Positions 1-14,508 of a DNA stretch of 64,000 bases are shown here, one piece after another. Every line of letters begins with the position of its first letter. Position 1 is the stretch's first letter. The notes beneath the pieces are model-generated. The model saw nothing but the letters and a program-made list of their open reading frames with translations, did no database searches and was not told the origin of the DNA. A program made the translations under genes and the position numbers. Source of the DNA: Antedon mediterranea (lineage: Eukaryota; Echinodermata; Crinoidea; Comatulida; Antedonidae); NCBI RefSeq assembly GCF_964355755.1, contig NC_092672.1:2480001-2544000 (forward strand), given 5' to 3'.

Positions 1-3000
1 ATAATGATACGGAGGGCGGTAGTAGAACATTAATTCTTCATCGCTATGCTTAAATGTAGACTGCTATATTATGTAGGCCTAGAGTAGAGTATGATACTAC
101 CAGCATTGTCAAATTAATAAAGAACATTCTGAGACTGCAATTCCAACCAGCAGAAACACTTGAGCCTGGGGATTACTATATTAAACAACATGTAGTTGTT
201 AAATATTAATATATAAAATGACCTGAAACATAAAATCTTCAATATAGTTTCTGTAACCTACTTAACATAAGATATCCCAGCAGAATAAAATGGCTTCATT
301 TTTATACCACATGTGGAATTAACCTCCTGTACCAATAACATACAGTGACTCACTGCTAAATAATTCTACCATAAGAACTATCAATCAAGTTCTGCTATCT
401 GATAATGTTGATTTTTAAAGTACAGTTCAGGCCTAGCTATTGTAAATTTGTGGGAATGAACTCTGGCCCTACAAGGTGACAAGTCAACATACTGGCCTGT
501 GTACGTTTAGCGTCTTTGGCTTATTTATTGAGTTAGCCTCGACTCATCTTGCAATCTAAGTCAAGAGAAGGTCACTGCTAAAATGATTACTGTAGTAATT
601 CGTAGTTTGAAATCAGCACATCAGAAGAATAGACAGAATTCAATCAAATAAAACACACTCCTCTCCTGTAATAATATACAAAACCAAAAGTGTTGACTCG
701 ACGACGAACAATTCCCTTTCTAGTCGTAGCCTAATGAAACCGGTCCACTAGATATCAAATTTCGTATCCTTGCGACACCACAACAAGCAGGCTTACCTAC
801 AATTTTTTTTAAAAACGATATCTAAATTAACTGTGGTTTCTTAAAATTAAAACCATGAATACATTGCTAACCTAGACTTCAATAATGTTAAAACTAAACT
901 TGTATGTTCTATTCTATTCTACTGGCTTCGCTCCATCGATTTCGCAAAATACATCTAGATCCCACATTTTCATGCAACAATGACTTGATCAGACATACTG
1001 TAAACACATGACTCCTTTATCTGGAGGAATTTAGTCAGGCGATTCCTTAAGTAGTAGGCCAAACCGCTCGTGAGAGTTGATGAGAAGAAAAAAAAATAGC
1101 GTGCATCCGGTTCGACTATGAATGATTACAATAATTTTGTAACAGACATGACGAAACAACAGTATGCTTCCTCTAATCACAGAGAATACACTAAAACAAA
1201 ACGTCAACAAATAATATATCGTAATCTAATATTTATATCAAATCGTTATATATACTCGAAACACAATTACTAAAGCTGTTTAACCACGCAACAGTACTGA
1301 ACTGAAAGTTCAGTTAGTATTGAGGGTCAACTTTTATTACGACGAGCGACTCATCACCGATCGATTTTTTTTCGCTTCACTCCAGAACACAAATTCGAAA
1401 GTGTAATAATTTTTTAAAAATTCACGTAAAGTAATATGTATATGTAAGTTTACTAAATAAAATACCTTACTAGCATACTTAGGTTACATGAACTAACAGT
1501 TAGTTAGTTAAGTATTGTTGTAAATTAAGTTGAGAGCAACGAATTGTATGCTACGTTTATATGCAATTCATAATCCCACATTCCATTCATAGAACGTTAC
1601 ACGGTGACAAAAATAAACTCGACCTTGTACAGAATATCACACGTTAAAATGGCAAAAAATTTTAACTACAGCCTTAGTACGAAAACTGATAACAACAAAC
1701 AACAACTAATAATTCTTACCTACAAGTCTATTACAATCGCTATATCACAGCTTATCCCGAATGTTCATAATCGGCGAAAATACTTAGAACCATTTCGATA
1801 CCATTAGTGTTTTGTAGTCAAACATGGCGTTGAAAAATGGACAAAAGCTGTATGTGCGCAGACGCAATGCGGTCTACAGCGGTGTATCAAAGATTGAATT
1901 CCGTTGTTTGTAAGAGTTTCTATATCGCTTTATAAAGACTAGTAAAAAACTGGGCGTGGATAGAATTTTGAAATGTTTATAGTTTAGTTAAACATCGTGT
2001 ATTTATGTGAATTTCTTCATAGTTACTATCTGTAATGCATTCATAATGTAGGCCTATTTATTCGAAATATATCATACATTTTAACACGTCACATGTATGA
2101 TTTGAAAACAAAAACTAGGCCTAGGTTTTTTGTGTTTTATTAACGTGTACACGGTCCATGGTTTAATTTACACTGTGTTGATAGGCTAAATCATGCATGA
2201 TATAAATAAATAATGATCATAGCATATATATAGCATATGTAATTATACAATTTTGCATTTATCATTAGACAGCGTTACAATATTGTTTCATATTTACAGC
2301 AGATCATACGTGGCCTTGTTGTAGTTCAGTAGATAAAGCGAATCCGAAACAGATTTCCGTGATAAATTATTTTACGTAGGCATATCGTACTCCCATTATC
2401 TGGATGTACAAATGCTTGTATAGAGATCGGACAGGTCGAATAACATGAACAAACACATGAGCATACAATGTATATGCTGCCAATGTGTTTTAGACAAAGT
2501 CCCAATCATTCTACTAAATGTATCTGAACTGAACTTTTTTTTTCTTTTACATTAATATACGGGCAGTCTCATACTTGTTATATAAGCTTGAACCAGATGA
2601 AACACATTTATTTGTTCATCTCCATATGCTTGCTCGAATTAATCAATATTATTTAATTTTGTCACATTTAATGATTTCAATTATTTTTAATGAAAAGGTG
2701 CCAATGTAGGTAGAAATGTGCTCATATCGTCTCATAATTTTGTATAAATTAAGATTTGGGAAGAAGAGATAGCCAAAAATTTTATTCAAAACTGAAATGA
2801 TGCAAATTATTTTGAGAATTTAATTTTATATCCTTAATTTTGCATAATTGTGTATAGCCTGAAATCACGTAACGTCAGAATTTTATTGCCACGGAAAATG
2901 TTCAGTGTGTGTACAGTATGGCATCTCGTGACTACGACGATCTAATTTTAGTCCGAATGGTTACTATCCGCCATGTTGAATATTCAATAAACAGTATAAA

Positions 3001-5892
3001 ATATTTATAATTTTAATATGCATGAATTTGTGATTTCTTTACCATTTGTTACTAATACAACATGTAGATAGTGGTGTTGTAGGCCTTGGTCATTAATGCT
3101 AAAATACAAACACTTAAAATCCGTGACGAGTTCTAATTTGTTATTTTAAAAATCTTCATTTTTTCCAGTAACAATTTAACATTCATCCAGACGTCCGGAA
3201 GTAATATATTATTAGCAATGACACTTATATACGTCATTGTGTAGAACTAATGTCAACATTAAAAATGTATTCGTATACATGAATTATTATCATATTCTTT
3301 CCATATTTTACTATATTATAGTGAGGATTTATAATAAAAATGATGAGAATAATTACAATTTCCAAGTACAGTACGTGCCACAATACGTACGGTACGGATG
3401 TTTACAAACGAACACAGACGTGTTTGATATTATTACTAATACTATATTTGGCGATTCAAACAAGCTTTTATTGCTGCGTTCACGTTTGATTGTCGGCACC
3501 AGCTAGATATTCTTTAATACAGAAAAATGATCATTTACATTTTACTCCGCATCTAAGGGTATACCAGTAAGAAATTAATATATTTTAAATGAGCAAAAAC
3601 GCTATAATATCAATCAATTTGATACAATAATTGGTTGATCATTATGTCTATAACCTTGCACTGTACCTCTATGTTTTGTTATGTTCCTATATCTATTTGA
3701 TTTTGTTTTTCAGTGATAAGCCTTAAGTTTAACATTTTTCTATCAATCGACCAACAGTGAGTAATAATTAATTATAAAGAGGCATATTTTTAAAATAATC
3801 AGCAAACAAAGTAGTAGGCATATAACAAGTAATAACATTCAGTTTTCACATTCAGTAAATGCAGAATAATGAAAAAATATACATAAAAAAAAGTATATTT
3901 GTTAAATAATACCTTTTAGTCATTAGCCACCTTAGAGTTGATCAGAATAAACGAAACACCACACACTAAATTAGGTGTATCTAAATGATTACTTACATTT
4001 TATATAGTACAAACTAAGACCTAACGTCTTGGATGTAATTCCGTGTCCGTGTTTTTTGTGTGTTTTTTTAGAAAGAAGACGATAATTTTAAAATAGTTTC
4101 AATGAATGAGGTTTTATCACAGCTTCGCTTTTGCCTGAAGATGATATAATTGAGATCGACTCTGAGTACCAATGTACGTACATCTATATACTTAATAATG
4201 ATAATATTTATCTGTAAGAACAGGCCCAAATAGAGTATGCACTTAAATTATCAAAGCAACCATTTTTTAATTTAAGCAATCTTAACACAATATAACAGAA
4301 GAACACATAATAGTTTATTACAATTTACATTGACATGTTCTCGTTTTTTTTCAGTTGTGAATATCAGAAAGATGTCATCGTCTTGGATGTGTTGGTTATC
4401 GTATCGATAGCTTGGACTTCTTTTAATATGATTAATCTACCAATATTGCAATCCATTCACATGCAATAACTTGATTCACATGTTTTGGTTGAATTAAAAA
4501 AATAATCCTCGGACGACTTATATATGAAGTTTTAGTTTATGTACCTTTGGTTTTGAATTAAATGGAAAATTGGACATTTAAATAAGAAAATATGTAATTT
4601 AATGTGATTATTTTTTTTCCAATTTGTCATAATATAAGTCTGAATAAACAACACAAAATAAAGAAACTTTATTAATTAATAAACAATTCGCTCATTTAAT
4701 GACGTCATCGTGGTTCAATATTTCCATCTAAAATTTGAGAAAACGTTAACATCTGATATGCTGATTCTACATTAATTTGATATCTGTTCAGATTTTTGTT
4801 TATGTTTTCTCAAACTTATCTTAAATAAATTAAAATAATGAATTTGTAGGTCATTAGCGAATAGTGTTTTCCAAAACCTTCTGCACTTTCTGGTTGTTTT
4901 GCTTGATTTTTTGGTTTAGCCTTATTGCTTGTTGTATTTTGTATTATATTCATTGCAATTCAGTCACTGATACCACATCATTGTAATATTCAGTATTTGC
5001 CTTTAATTGTGACCTAATATACGTATAATCTATAGGCATTGTATCATATCAAGTTAGGTATGAATTCATACTTTCGTGATAGTTTGTCACATCAACAAAT
5101 TGCATAATGTCTGTAAATACTTGCTTGTATTTACTTGTTGCTAAACGTTTGGAAAATAAATATATTTAACTATTTATTTATTGAATCACACTCTTGTTGA
5201 AGTTACAAGACCAGCCAATTCTGGCTTTTGAAATAACAATTAAAATAGACATGAAAAAAACATCAAATAAAATAACAACTTTAAACACTCTTACACACCA
5301 AATCTCCTGAGAACGATCAAAGCATATTGATCGAAACGTCGAACATTTTTATATCAACAACACCAAACCTTTTTTTATATATGTCATATGTCACCTCAGT
5401 TCACAATAATAAAATATTGTCATCAATTAAATCTAATATACCGGTACGTGTTTTTTTTTTGTATTTTCTTTCCATTTATACTGTGATGAATTATTTTTCA
5501 AATAGATCCTTGCGTTCTTTTCCGGTTGAAACGCGCTAATGCAAAACGTTACAGTTATTGTTCAGGTCAGGTCAACCTTGTGAAATAAAACAATGGGATT
5601 GTGTTTTGTAAATTCTTGGTTCAAACACCATGCTTTAAAAAATCGAATTAAAAGTCTGTAGAGAGTACCGATCGCCACTTACAAAAGACTCGACCCTGAC
5701 AATTGGCAAAAGCGTTCGCTTATTATTTCAATATTATTCATTTTCAATATACCAAAAATATCATAATTCAAATGATATTTAATCATTTATAAAAGTAAAT
5801 AATTTAAAATAAAAAATAATAAACACGTTCGAACCCATAGATCCATTTAGGAATCTTAGATTAGGCCTCATTTATGAAAAAAAGTTCTTTTC
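1..5892. other. gene-free AT-rich intergenic DNA
   Basis: I see no exon with matching splice sites and no recognisable protein here. The open frames at 1604, 3237 and 5327 are short and low in complexity. A short stretch near 5290-5350 (cctgagaacgatcaaag followed by gatcgaaacgtcgaac) resembles the 3' tails of Penelope-like or other non-LTR elements, but is too short to classify. The rest is A/T-rich with scattered TAGGCCTA palindromes. Confidence 0.6.
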
Positions 5893-6057
5893 TAAAGCTC
5901 TGTTTACATTATCAAACTTTATGTGACAAAAAAAATGTATGTGCCCATTATGGACATGATGATGTCATATCACATATTTGAGCATATCACTACCATATTT
6001 GGGCACATTGCACTTTTTTTTGTCAAACTATAGTTTGATAGTATAGACAGAGCTTTA
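5893..6057. mobile_element. MITE family A copy
   Basis: A 165-bp element bounded by inverted ends: TAAAGCTCTGT on the left and its complement ACAGAGCTTTA (with a TATAGACAG variant) on the right. The interior holds the family's tttggGCACAT and ATGGACATGATGATGTCAT blocks. No coding capacity, so a non-autonomous DNA transposon. The same ends recur more than ten times in the window. Confidence 0.8.
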
Positions 6058-9000
6058 AATTGTAGAGTAGACCATTATTTTCAAAATATGGCTGACCTTG
6101 GTAGATGTCCCGTATTTTAAAAGTGCATACCGTGTCAGATTCCTACAAGTTACGCGCACCCCTGGATCAACCGCGTTTTACCACTCCTAAATTCTTCTCA
6201 ACAATATTGTTATTTATTACAGATGTTCCGTTTAGATTTTCAAACATGCAATTAAGGTACCGAAAATGAAACTTAGCATTGCTTTCGAAAAAACAGTGTA
6301 TATCAAAAGTTGTTATTGTAAATTCTGAAAACAAAATATACATACGATGAAAACGTTTAGTTTTAAGGAATAATAGAAATCGTATCGTTACGTAAGGCCT
6401 ATACTTTATTCAAACATGATGCAGAATCAGTAAAATGAATTGGATATACCACCAACAGTACGGTATTTCATGTGGAATTGTAATTGTTTTTCATATAATA
6501 CAAACTTTACAATAAAATTAAATGACAAAAAACAAGAATTAATTTTTAATAAAAACTCAGATTTGAGTTAATTTAGTTTTATTTTTTTACTTTTGTAAGT
6601 TGAACGTAACCTGGGATTTTTTGTACATTTTAATTAAATTAATTTAATTTAACAATAAAAAATGAAAATAAATATAACTTGAACAGTTGCCATTCAATAT
6701 AGGCCTACGTGTTTTTAAAAGTTTATAAGGTTAACGTAACCTGTCATTACACTATATAAATTGCATTTTTTATTTTCTTAATCGTAATGAAAAGATATAA
6801 CCGTTTAAATGCGCTTCGATTTTGCTCAATATCTAAACAACTGAAAGATTAAAAAGTAATCTCTTTGCATACAAATGTAATTATTAGAACATTATTAGAT
6901 TATATTAATTTTTATCCTTCGGTTATCTTTAATTTACAATCTGCGATGAATAATCTTATAGCATATTAGATATTTAATATTTTAATGTGTAATTGATATT
7001 GTAATCAAATTGATATTATGATAATTTTGCCAATGTATACGGCATTTTATCCTTTTGCCGCCTTTGTATCCTTTGTGTATGAATAAAAAATACCCGATGT
7101 ATCGAAAGATAAATTGATAAGACCATGTATTGTATAAATATTGACAGTGTTACATCGTCTATCTAGCCATCGTATGCTAATTACAAAGATACTTCCCTTT
7201 TTACATAGTTTTGCTTTCGTCAGAGGTCAAACTATAATCACTTAATAGCTTATGATTATTTCAAGATGTAATATATAGACTAGTGTACTTCGAATGAATT
7301 GTGAATGCTACGCGTCCCCTACGCGTACATCAGTATCATGTATTTGGTGCCTGCTGGGATATCTGACATTCTAAGCAGACGAAGACTCGTTACGTCACAC
7401 AAGAGAACATACAATTCCACAAAGAAAAAAAAACCCTTAAAAACAACATATAATATTCCTGATAGAGACACGAACATTCAGTCAAAGACAATTCTCTCTT
7501 CGTCCTGTGTGGCAACTTTAATTCATATTCACAATTAGATAAAACTACGTCATCAGCATGTAACATTATAATAAAAATGCATCAATTAATTGTGATATGA
7601 TCGATAGTGTGGTATTTCGCTTTCATTTTGTGTTTGTTTATATCAAGATTCAGGGATTGCCTTGGTTACTCTTTTGATAAAGGATGAAAATCACGTACAT
7701 TAGTTATAGGCCTACAAAAAATGACGGCAATTAGTTCACGCGTTATACACATCCAAATAAGGGTCATGGTAATTTCTTCCATTGTAACAGGAAGCGCGCA
7801 ATAAAAAGGTCGATGAGTTTTTGTAAGCATAATGATATTAATGTTCCATTTCTAAAGTGTGTGAGAGTTGCTGGTAACTCGCAGTGTTACTTTTAGATAT
7901 AGAGATAGTCAGCATTTGGATCACGTTCTGAATGTGTTTACTGTTGACCTTGCATACACTAAAACAGTATAAACGACATAGCTTTTTTAGTTATGATAAT
8001 CTGGTAATACTTTTTAAACTCCACTTAACAATGTCTAAAATAAAATGATATTTTCATATTATATTTCAGTTTTTTATAACATGATTCTGAAATAGTTATA
8101 TCAGAATATAACCAGAATATAACCAGAAAATAATACTTTAAAAAATTATCAGCAATTAAACATGATTAAGATCTGCATTGCTGAGTAACGTTTTAAGTTA
8201 GAATTATTATTTTATGAAAGATTGAATGGATAACATTCTCTGAACATACATTTTTTTATTTCTCTACGATTTACAGCCTTACTGTACCAAATCAAATTAT
8301 TGATGATGATGATGATGACGATGATGATGATGATAGTGATGATGATGATGATGAATCTAAATATCTTGCTGCTGAGAAAGATGATATTAAGGAATACCTG
8401 ATATAAAAAATCTATTAAAAATATCTGTTTATTATAAATATAATTTAAACAAAGTAAATATCATTTTTCCTTTCGCAACTGACGATAAATAATAAAAACA
8501 GTTTTGTATGTAAATTATATCCTGGTCCTAATAGTTTTTAATTTTGTTATTGTACCAAATCTCCTTTTTCTCTTGAATGTCAAAGGTTACCAACGTATAA
8601 ACTGCAGAGTTTAAAAGTAATAATTCTGGCGGAAAACATTTAATTCATGTTTGAAATTCTGTAGTTATGCCCCTTTTACAAAACGTACGGTAGAATATTT
8701 CCTGGTGGAAGGGCCAAATAAGAATGTGTTGTTGATATAGGCAAAAAATAACGTAATAATTAAAGATGTAGATATTTCTAATGTTAAAAGTCCGTAGAAT
8801 TACGTACTGCTTGACGTATTGTAATTGTGAAACATTATTGACTGTTATATCTATAATAATTAATTGTAACTGACTATATTTTTTGTGACATTTTTTATGG
8901 GTCGGGAATTGTTACGACGAGAATGTGCCGCCGTTTTAAAAGAGAGTAAACTATGAATATATTATTAAGATAATCTAGAATCTCGAAATGAGTATTATTT

Positions 9001-10220
9001 TGAAAGCAGACCTATGACAATTCTGATGATTTTGATTGATTTGCCTACGAATAAATTATTATAGCTACTTTACTTTTTTTAATCACACGGCATAAAAATT
9101 TCATAAATTCCTGCCTATAAAATGATTTAAATATTTATAATTGTAATCTTTCTCAATTTATTCTTAAATATATTTAGAACGAAATTATTTGAATTTTTAT
9201 TTTAATATGTGTTTTATGTTAATATATTCAAACCCTTTCCACTTTGGTTTGAAATGAGAATATAAAAGAAAAAAAGTGATCTTATCATTTTGCCATTTTG
9301 GCCTTAATTTGGGTTACTTGATTCAGGATTACAATTCGGATATTGTCGTCAAACAAGCTGTGACGTCACAGACGTACTAAATAAACTAGCCCGTTAGTTT
9401 TATTCTCATAGTAATCGGTATGTTTATCATTGTGTTAAATCTTACTGTTATAAAGTTATAAGTTTGTATTTTCTTTGCTAAATGTACCATTTTGGAACTA
9501 TCCAAGTTTTCTTTAAACTGTCCATCATGCTGAACTCAATCGGCGTATGGATAACACTTTTCTGAATAAACGGAAGTATGCGAGTACCGATAAGGACCTT
9601 GGTAATACTTACTTATAACTCAAATTCACCACAGGTTGACTGATCGTACTTATACACAGATTTTCACTTTAAATTTCCATAGCCTGCAGACTTGATTCTG
9701 TTTTTTCTGTTAAGAACTATTATTAAGATGACGCCATGATTTGGGATATTTTTGTTTCTTGTGCGCGTGTCTGTTTTGAAAACATGTGTATGCTAATTAA
9801 TGTTCACGTCACACGCGCTAATTGTTATTTTTCAAATACCACAACATAATGTTCCCTTGCGCTTTAATGTAACATTATTTCGCTTTTTATCGTTTTTATA
9901 GTGTTTTAGTTTAGAGGTTAGACTTCATTCAATTGTGTAGGTTTATGGGATTCATGGTAGTAGTCTTAGGAAAAGATACCTAAAGCTGCAGTAGACAATA
10001 TTCTATTGAGCTTAATCTGAGGTATAGCATCCATTGTTAAAGAAACACAATGGTAAACAATCCTATGCATTAGAGGGAATCGTAATACCAAATCTTCAAT
10101 AGCAAATTGCGGAAATGACCAGTTTAGGAAGTAAGCTAATTGATTACCCAGTGGTAACGCAGAAAAAAAAAAACTTTCTATCTGTTATGCCTTGGTTAGT
10201 TTATTTGTCTCCTTCATAGT
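6058..10220. other. gene-free AT-rich intergenic DNA
   Basis: No supported gene. The open frame at 7305 (77 aa) has no recognisable domain. The only structured feature is the GAT-type microsatellite near 8300. Confidence 0.6.
8299..8355. repeat. (GAT)n microsatellite
   Basis: Imperfect run of GAT/GAC triplets of about 55 bp in intergenic DNA, ending in a single agtgat interruption and a further gat run. Confidence 0.9.
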
Positions 10221-11239
10221 TTTAAGTTTCAACATTATGTATTTTTATTTTTTACATATTTCTATTTTTTTAATATAAGAAAATAGGTAATTAATAGGAG
10301 TCAAATAATTATAAACATTTGCTGATTACATGAATAATAAATTCTAAATATATTTAGTGTGTGCATGGAGCTATAGCTCCATGGTGTGTGTTTACACAAC
10401 AAAAGTAAAATAAATCTTCAAAGCTAATGGAGCTTGTTTTATAACATACATATTTAAGATGTATAAAATATTCTTGTTGTACTATTTAATTTTAATCACG
10501 ATGTTCTTAATGAGATATATTATATAGCTAGTTTATATAGGCCTATACTAACTTACTATACTGTAAATAAATATGAATTAAAGAGCTGCATAGGCAGGGT
10601 AGATAGAAACAAATATATAGATAGAAAAATTCCAGATCCTGTACGAACATTTTAACCATACATTTTTATGAGAAAATAGACAATATACATTGTCTACATT
10701 AATATATAAGAGTCTTTATTCCATGTTATTACGACACATTCATAAAGTTATATCTATCTAGCGTTTCTTTCAGACTAAAGCTCTGTCTACATGATCAAAC
10801 TTATGTAATGTGTTGTGCCCACATAATGGACATGATGATGTCATATTACTACCATATTTTAGCATGTCATTACCATATTTGGGCACATCATACTTTAATT
10901 TTATGTTTCAAAATTATGTATATTTATTTTTTACATATTTAGTTCTTTTTTTAAAAATCATAAAAATTTGCTGATTACATGAATAATAAATTCTAAATAT
11001 GTTTAGTGTGTGTTTACACAATAAAAGTAAAAGAAATCTTCAAAGCTAATGGAGCTTGTTTTATAACATAGGCTACATATTTAGGATGTATAGAATATTC
11101 TTGTTTTAATCACGATGTTCTTAATGAGATATTTTATATAGCTAGTTTATATAGGCCTATACCAACTTACTATACTGTAAAAATATGAATTAAAGAGCTG
11201 CATAGGTAGGGTATATAGAAACAAATATATAGATAGAAA

Positions 11240-11534
11240 AAAAGTCAAAACTGCCTCAATAAATTTATTGATACGACATGTTTCGAGCATTAGCCTATCA
11301 TCAGGAGAAGATAATTGTAACAAAGGATACACTGTAAAGATATCGTTGTTTGAAAATTAGCTACTTATGGGTTTTGTTTTAATATTTATTTACCATAATT
11401 ATGAGTACATTCAAGAAAATAACGAAAAAGAGGGTGATTTAGAATGAGAAGTATTAACGCACATCTATAATATGTATTTGTGATTATGACGAACTAATAG
11501 AATTGATAGTTTACACCACAAAAGAGGGAAAACA
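11240..11534 (-). mobile_element. retroelement 3'-tail-like block inside tandem unit 2
   Basis: This block is present in tandem units 2 and 3 (again about 12150-12445) and absent from unit 1. On the minus strand it contains a cctgatgataggctaatg then cgaaacatgtcgtat arrangement, which resembles the conserved tails of Penelope-like and some LINE elements. No complete reading frame remains. Classification is inference; presence/absence between units is seen directly. Confidence 0.4.
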
Positions 11535-12578
11535 ATTCCAGATCCTGTACGAACATTATTTTTAACCATAGATTTTTATGAGAAAATAGAAAATATACAT
11601 TGTCTACATTAATATATAAGAGTCTTTATTCTATGTTTTTACGACACATTCATAAAGTTATATCTATCTAGCGTTTCTTTCAGACTAAAGCTCTGTCTAC
11701 ATGATCAAACTTATGTAATGTGTTGTGCCCACATAATGGACATGATGATGTCATATTACTACCATATTTTAGCATGTCATTACCATATTTGGGCACATCA
11801 TACTTTAATTTTAAGTTTCAAAATTATGTATATTTATTTTTTACATATTTAGTTCTTTTTTTAAAAATCATAAAAATTTGCTGATTACATGAATAATAAA
11901 TTCTAAATAATTATGTTTAGTGTGTGTTTACACAATAAAAGTAAAAGAAATCTTCAAAGCTAATGGAGCTTGTTTTATAACATAGGCTACATATTTAGGA
12001 TGTATAGAATATTCTTGTTTTAATCACGATGTTCTTAATGAGATATTTTATATAGCTAGTTTATATAGGCCTATACCAACTTACTATACTGTAAATAAAT
12101 ATGAATTAAAGAGCTGCATAGGCAGGGTAGATAGAAACAAATATATAGATAGAAAAAAAGTCAAAACTGCCTCAATAAATTTATTAATACGACATGTTTC
12201 GAGCGTTAGCCTATCATCAGGAGAAGATAATTGTAACAAAGGATACACTGTAAAGATATCGTTGTTTGAAAATTAGCTACTTATGGGTTTTGTTTTAATA
12301 TTTATTTACCATAATTATGAGTACATTCAAGAAAATAACGAAAAAGAGGGTGATTTAGAAAGAGAAATATTAACGCACATCTATAATATGTATTTGTGAT
12401 TATGACGAACTAATAGAATTGATAGTTTACACCACAAAAGAGGGAAAAAATTCCAGATCCTGTACGAACATTTTAACCATATTGTAATGAGGAAGTAGAC
12501 ATTAATATATATGAGTCTTTATTCTATGTTATTACGACACATTCATAAAGTTATATCTATCTAGCGTTTCTTTCAGAC

Positions 12579-12736
12579 TAAAGCTCTGTCTACATTATCA
12601 AACTTATGTAATGTGATGTGCTCATATATGGACATGATGATGTCGTATTACTACCACATTTGGGAATATCACTACCATAATTGGGCACATCATACTTTTT
12701 TTTGTCAAATTAGTTTGATAGTGTAGACAGAGCTTA
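12579..12736. mobile_element. MITE family A copy (complete, in tandem unit 3)
   Basis: Complete copy with TAAAGCTCTGTCTACATTAT on the left and AGTGTAGACAGAGCTTA on the right. Its internal gacatgatgatgtc and tttgggcacat segments are typical of the family. It is the only complete copy among the three tandem units. Confidence 0.8.
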
Positions 12737-13083
12737 ATGATGGACCTCCATTTTGTCATACATATCTGTATTTCTTCAGCGAAGTTACAAAATGATCTTT
12801 TGCCCGTTGATCAAGCTCCGGCACCGACTCTTACCAAAAATATTCTGATTACCCAAAAGTGCTATCAACGTTTATCTCAGTTCAGTAACAGTTTTTGAAT
12901 ATTCGACATTTTGATTTTGTTTGACTAAAATATTGTGTTTGAAATTAACACTAAAACCTTCATTATCTAATTCAGACTGACAAATGGAGCGTAAATAGCG
13001 TTAGAATACCATAATAACCAAAGGAATGCCACTATTATTTCACAATTGTATACTACACCAAGGAGGAATCCATGGGTAGGCTT

Positions 13084-13229
13084 TAAAGCTCCGTCTACAC
13101 TATCAAACTTATGTGAACAAAATGTGATGTGCCCATATGGACATGATGATGTCATACCACAATTGGGCGTAATCTCTACTATATTTGGTAGAGAATTGTT
13201 TTGTGTCAAACTAGTGAAAATAGAGCTTA
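13084..13229. mobile_element. MITE family A copy
   Basis: Left end TAAAGCTCCGTCTACACTAT, with interior gtgatgtgcccatatgg and gacatgatgatgtcat. The right end is eroded (gaaaatagagctta). Open frames on both strands across it are chance. Confidence 0.75.
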
Positions 13230-14388
13230 AGAAATAAAATAACACATTTCACAGTCTTTAATTATATTCTTTACTAATATATTAACATTTCCAGAATTGT
13301 CACACATCAAGAAAATCATGAAAACATCATCACTTCAAGAAATATTATTTAGACCAACAGAATTCACACAAACGACACCACATTACCATGGAGATTAGTT
13401 GCAACTTATTTGCCCATGACTAAATAATCATCAAGATTTTAACAATATTTACTTTTATTATAATTATTAATAAAAAATGTTCATATCTCTTCAAGACACA
13501 AGATAAAAACTTATTATCTTCGTAAGTGAAGAAAAAAATAATATATTCAGTCACAAAAATAACCAGGAGTGACAAAAGGCTAAAGTCCAACAGATTCTAA
13601 CTCACTCCATAGGCACAATACAAACAGTTAAAATAGGATACAAGAAAATTAAACAATTTACTTAAATAAACTGTAGGCCTACATAATATAAAGTGTTTTG
13701 TTAGATGTCGATTTAAAAAAAAAGACAAGAATTGTGTGAAAGTGCAGTAAAATTTAACTATACACTTTAAAATGTTAACATAGCTACAAATTTACGTTCT
13801 TGAGACACCCGTGTTAATATTCATAGTTGGCACAAACGAATTTTAAAAATCGACAACACGTGCACGTGGTGTAAAATTATGACCTAGATTCTAACAACAA
13901 AGAAACATGGGTCGGCGGGTCATGATATATTTTGAGTGCAACACGATATAGTTTTTTTAGACAATGTACCGGCACTGTGTGATACTGTATTTACATTTGG
14001 TTATACGCTGAACAATGTTTATTGAACTCAGAATATTATACAAACTAAGTAGTGTTTAAATTATCATTCTATGAGTATACGGTACAACGATAACAAAATC
14101 GATAATAGAGATTGAGTAGATATCGGAGTCTTCAGCAAAACACACACGTAATTAACATAAGCCGAGAGGAGAATTAATTCAATACAGACGCCGTTGTGTG
14201 ACGACACGCTAGGTTAACATCAGGCAGCAACTCAATTGTTCTCATAAAAAATATATATTTCTGTAGTGTATGGCTTATATAGGCCTAACGGGTAAAGAAA
14301 ACAGGAACAATAAAACCCCAAACTAACAATTCACATACATGAAATGGAATTTCATCGGTCTTCTAATTATATTGACATACGTTTAAGC

Positions 14389-14508
14389 CGATTTTCCACT
14401 AGACGAATTTGTTCGCGTGAATCGAAAGCGTCAGCTTATACGCATGCGTATTTGGGATTTTGGAGAATGGAAACATGAATATTTTAAATTCCCCTACTGG
14501 AAAATCTG
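14389..14508. mobile_element. small inverted-repeat element (MITE-like)
   Basis: Ends with GATTTTCCACTA on the left and TACTGGAAAATC on the right, an 11 of 12 inverted match about 120 bp apart. The interior is relatively GC-rich (gttcgcgtgaatcgaaagcg). Only one copy was seen, so the call as a transposon is tentative. Confidence 0.4.

Larger units (their letters stand above)
10221..12736. repeat. 0.9-kb tandem triplication with breakpoint inside a MITE
   Basis: Three direct units start at about 10221, 10901 and 11811, each opening with a variant of ttaagtttcaaaattatgta and carrying the left part of a family A MITE near its end (10784, 11694, 12579). Units 2 and 3 are about 910-925 bp. Unit 1 is about 680 bp because it lacks a roughly 300-bp block (in unit 2 about 11239-11534). 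In units 1 and 2 the MITE is cut off after catacttt and runs straight into the next unit. In unit 3 it continues to its right inverted end at 12736. Confidence 0.85.

Noticed and set aside
1825-1914. Short frame starting ATGGCGTTGAAAAATGGAC in a locally GC-richer patch
   Set aside because: Only about 29 codons, no donor site in frame and no partner exon found.
13046-13245. Overlapping frames of 63 and 92 codons on both strands
   Set aside because: They translate the family A MITE.
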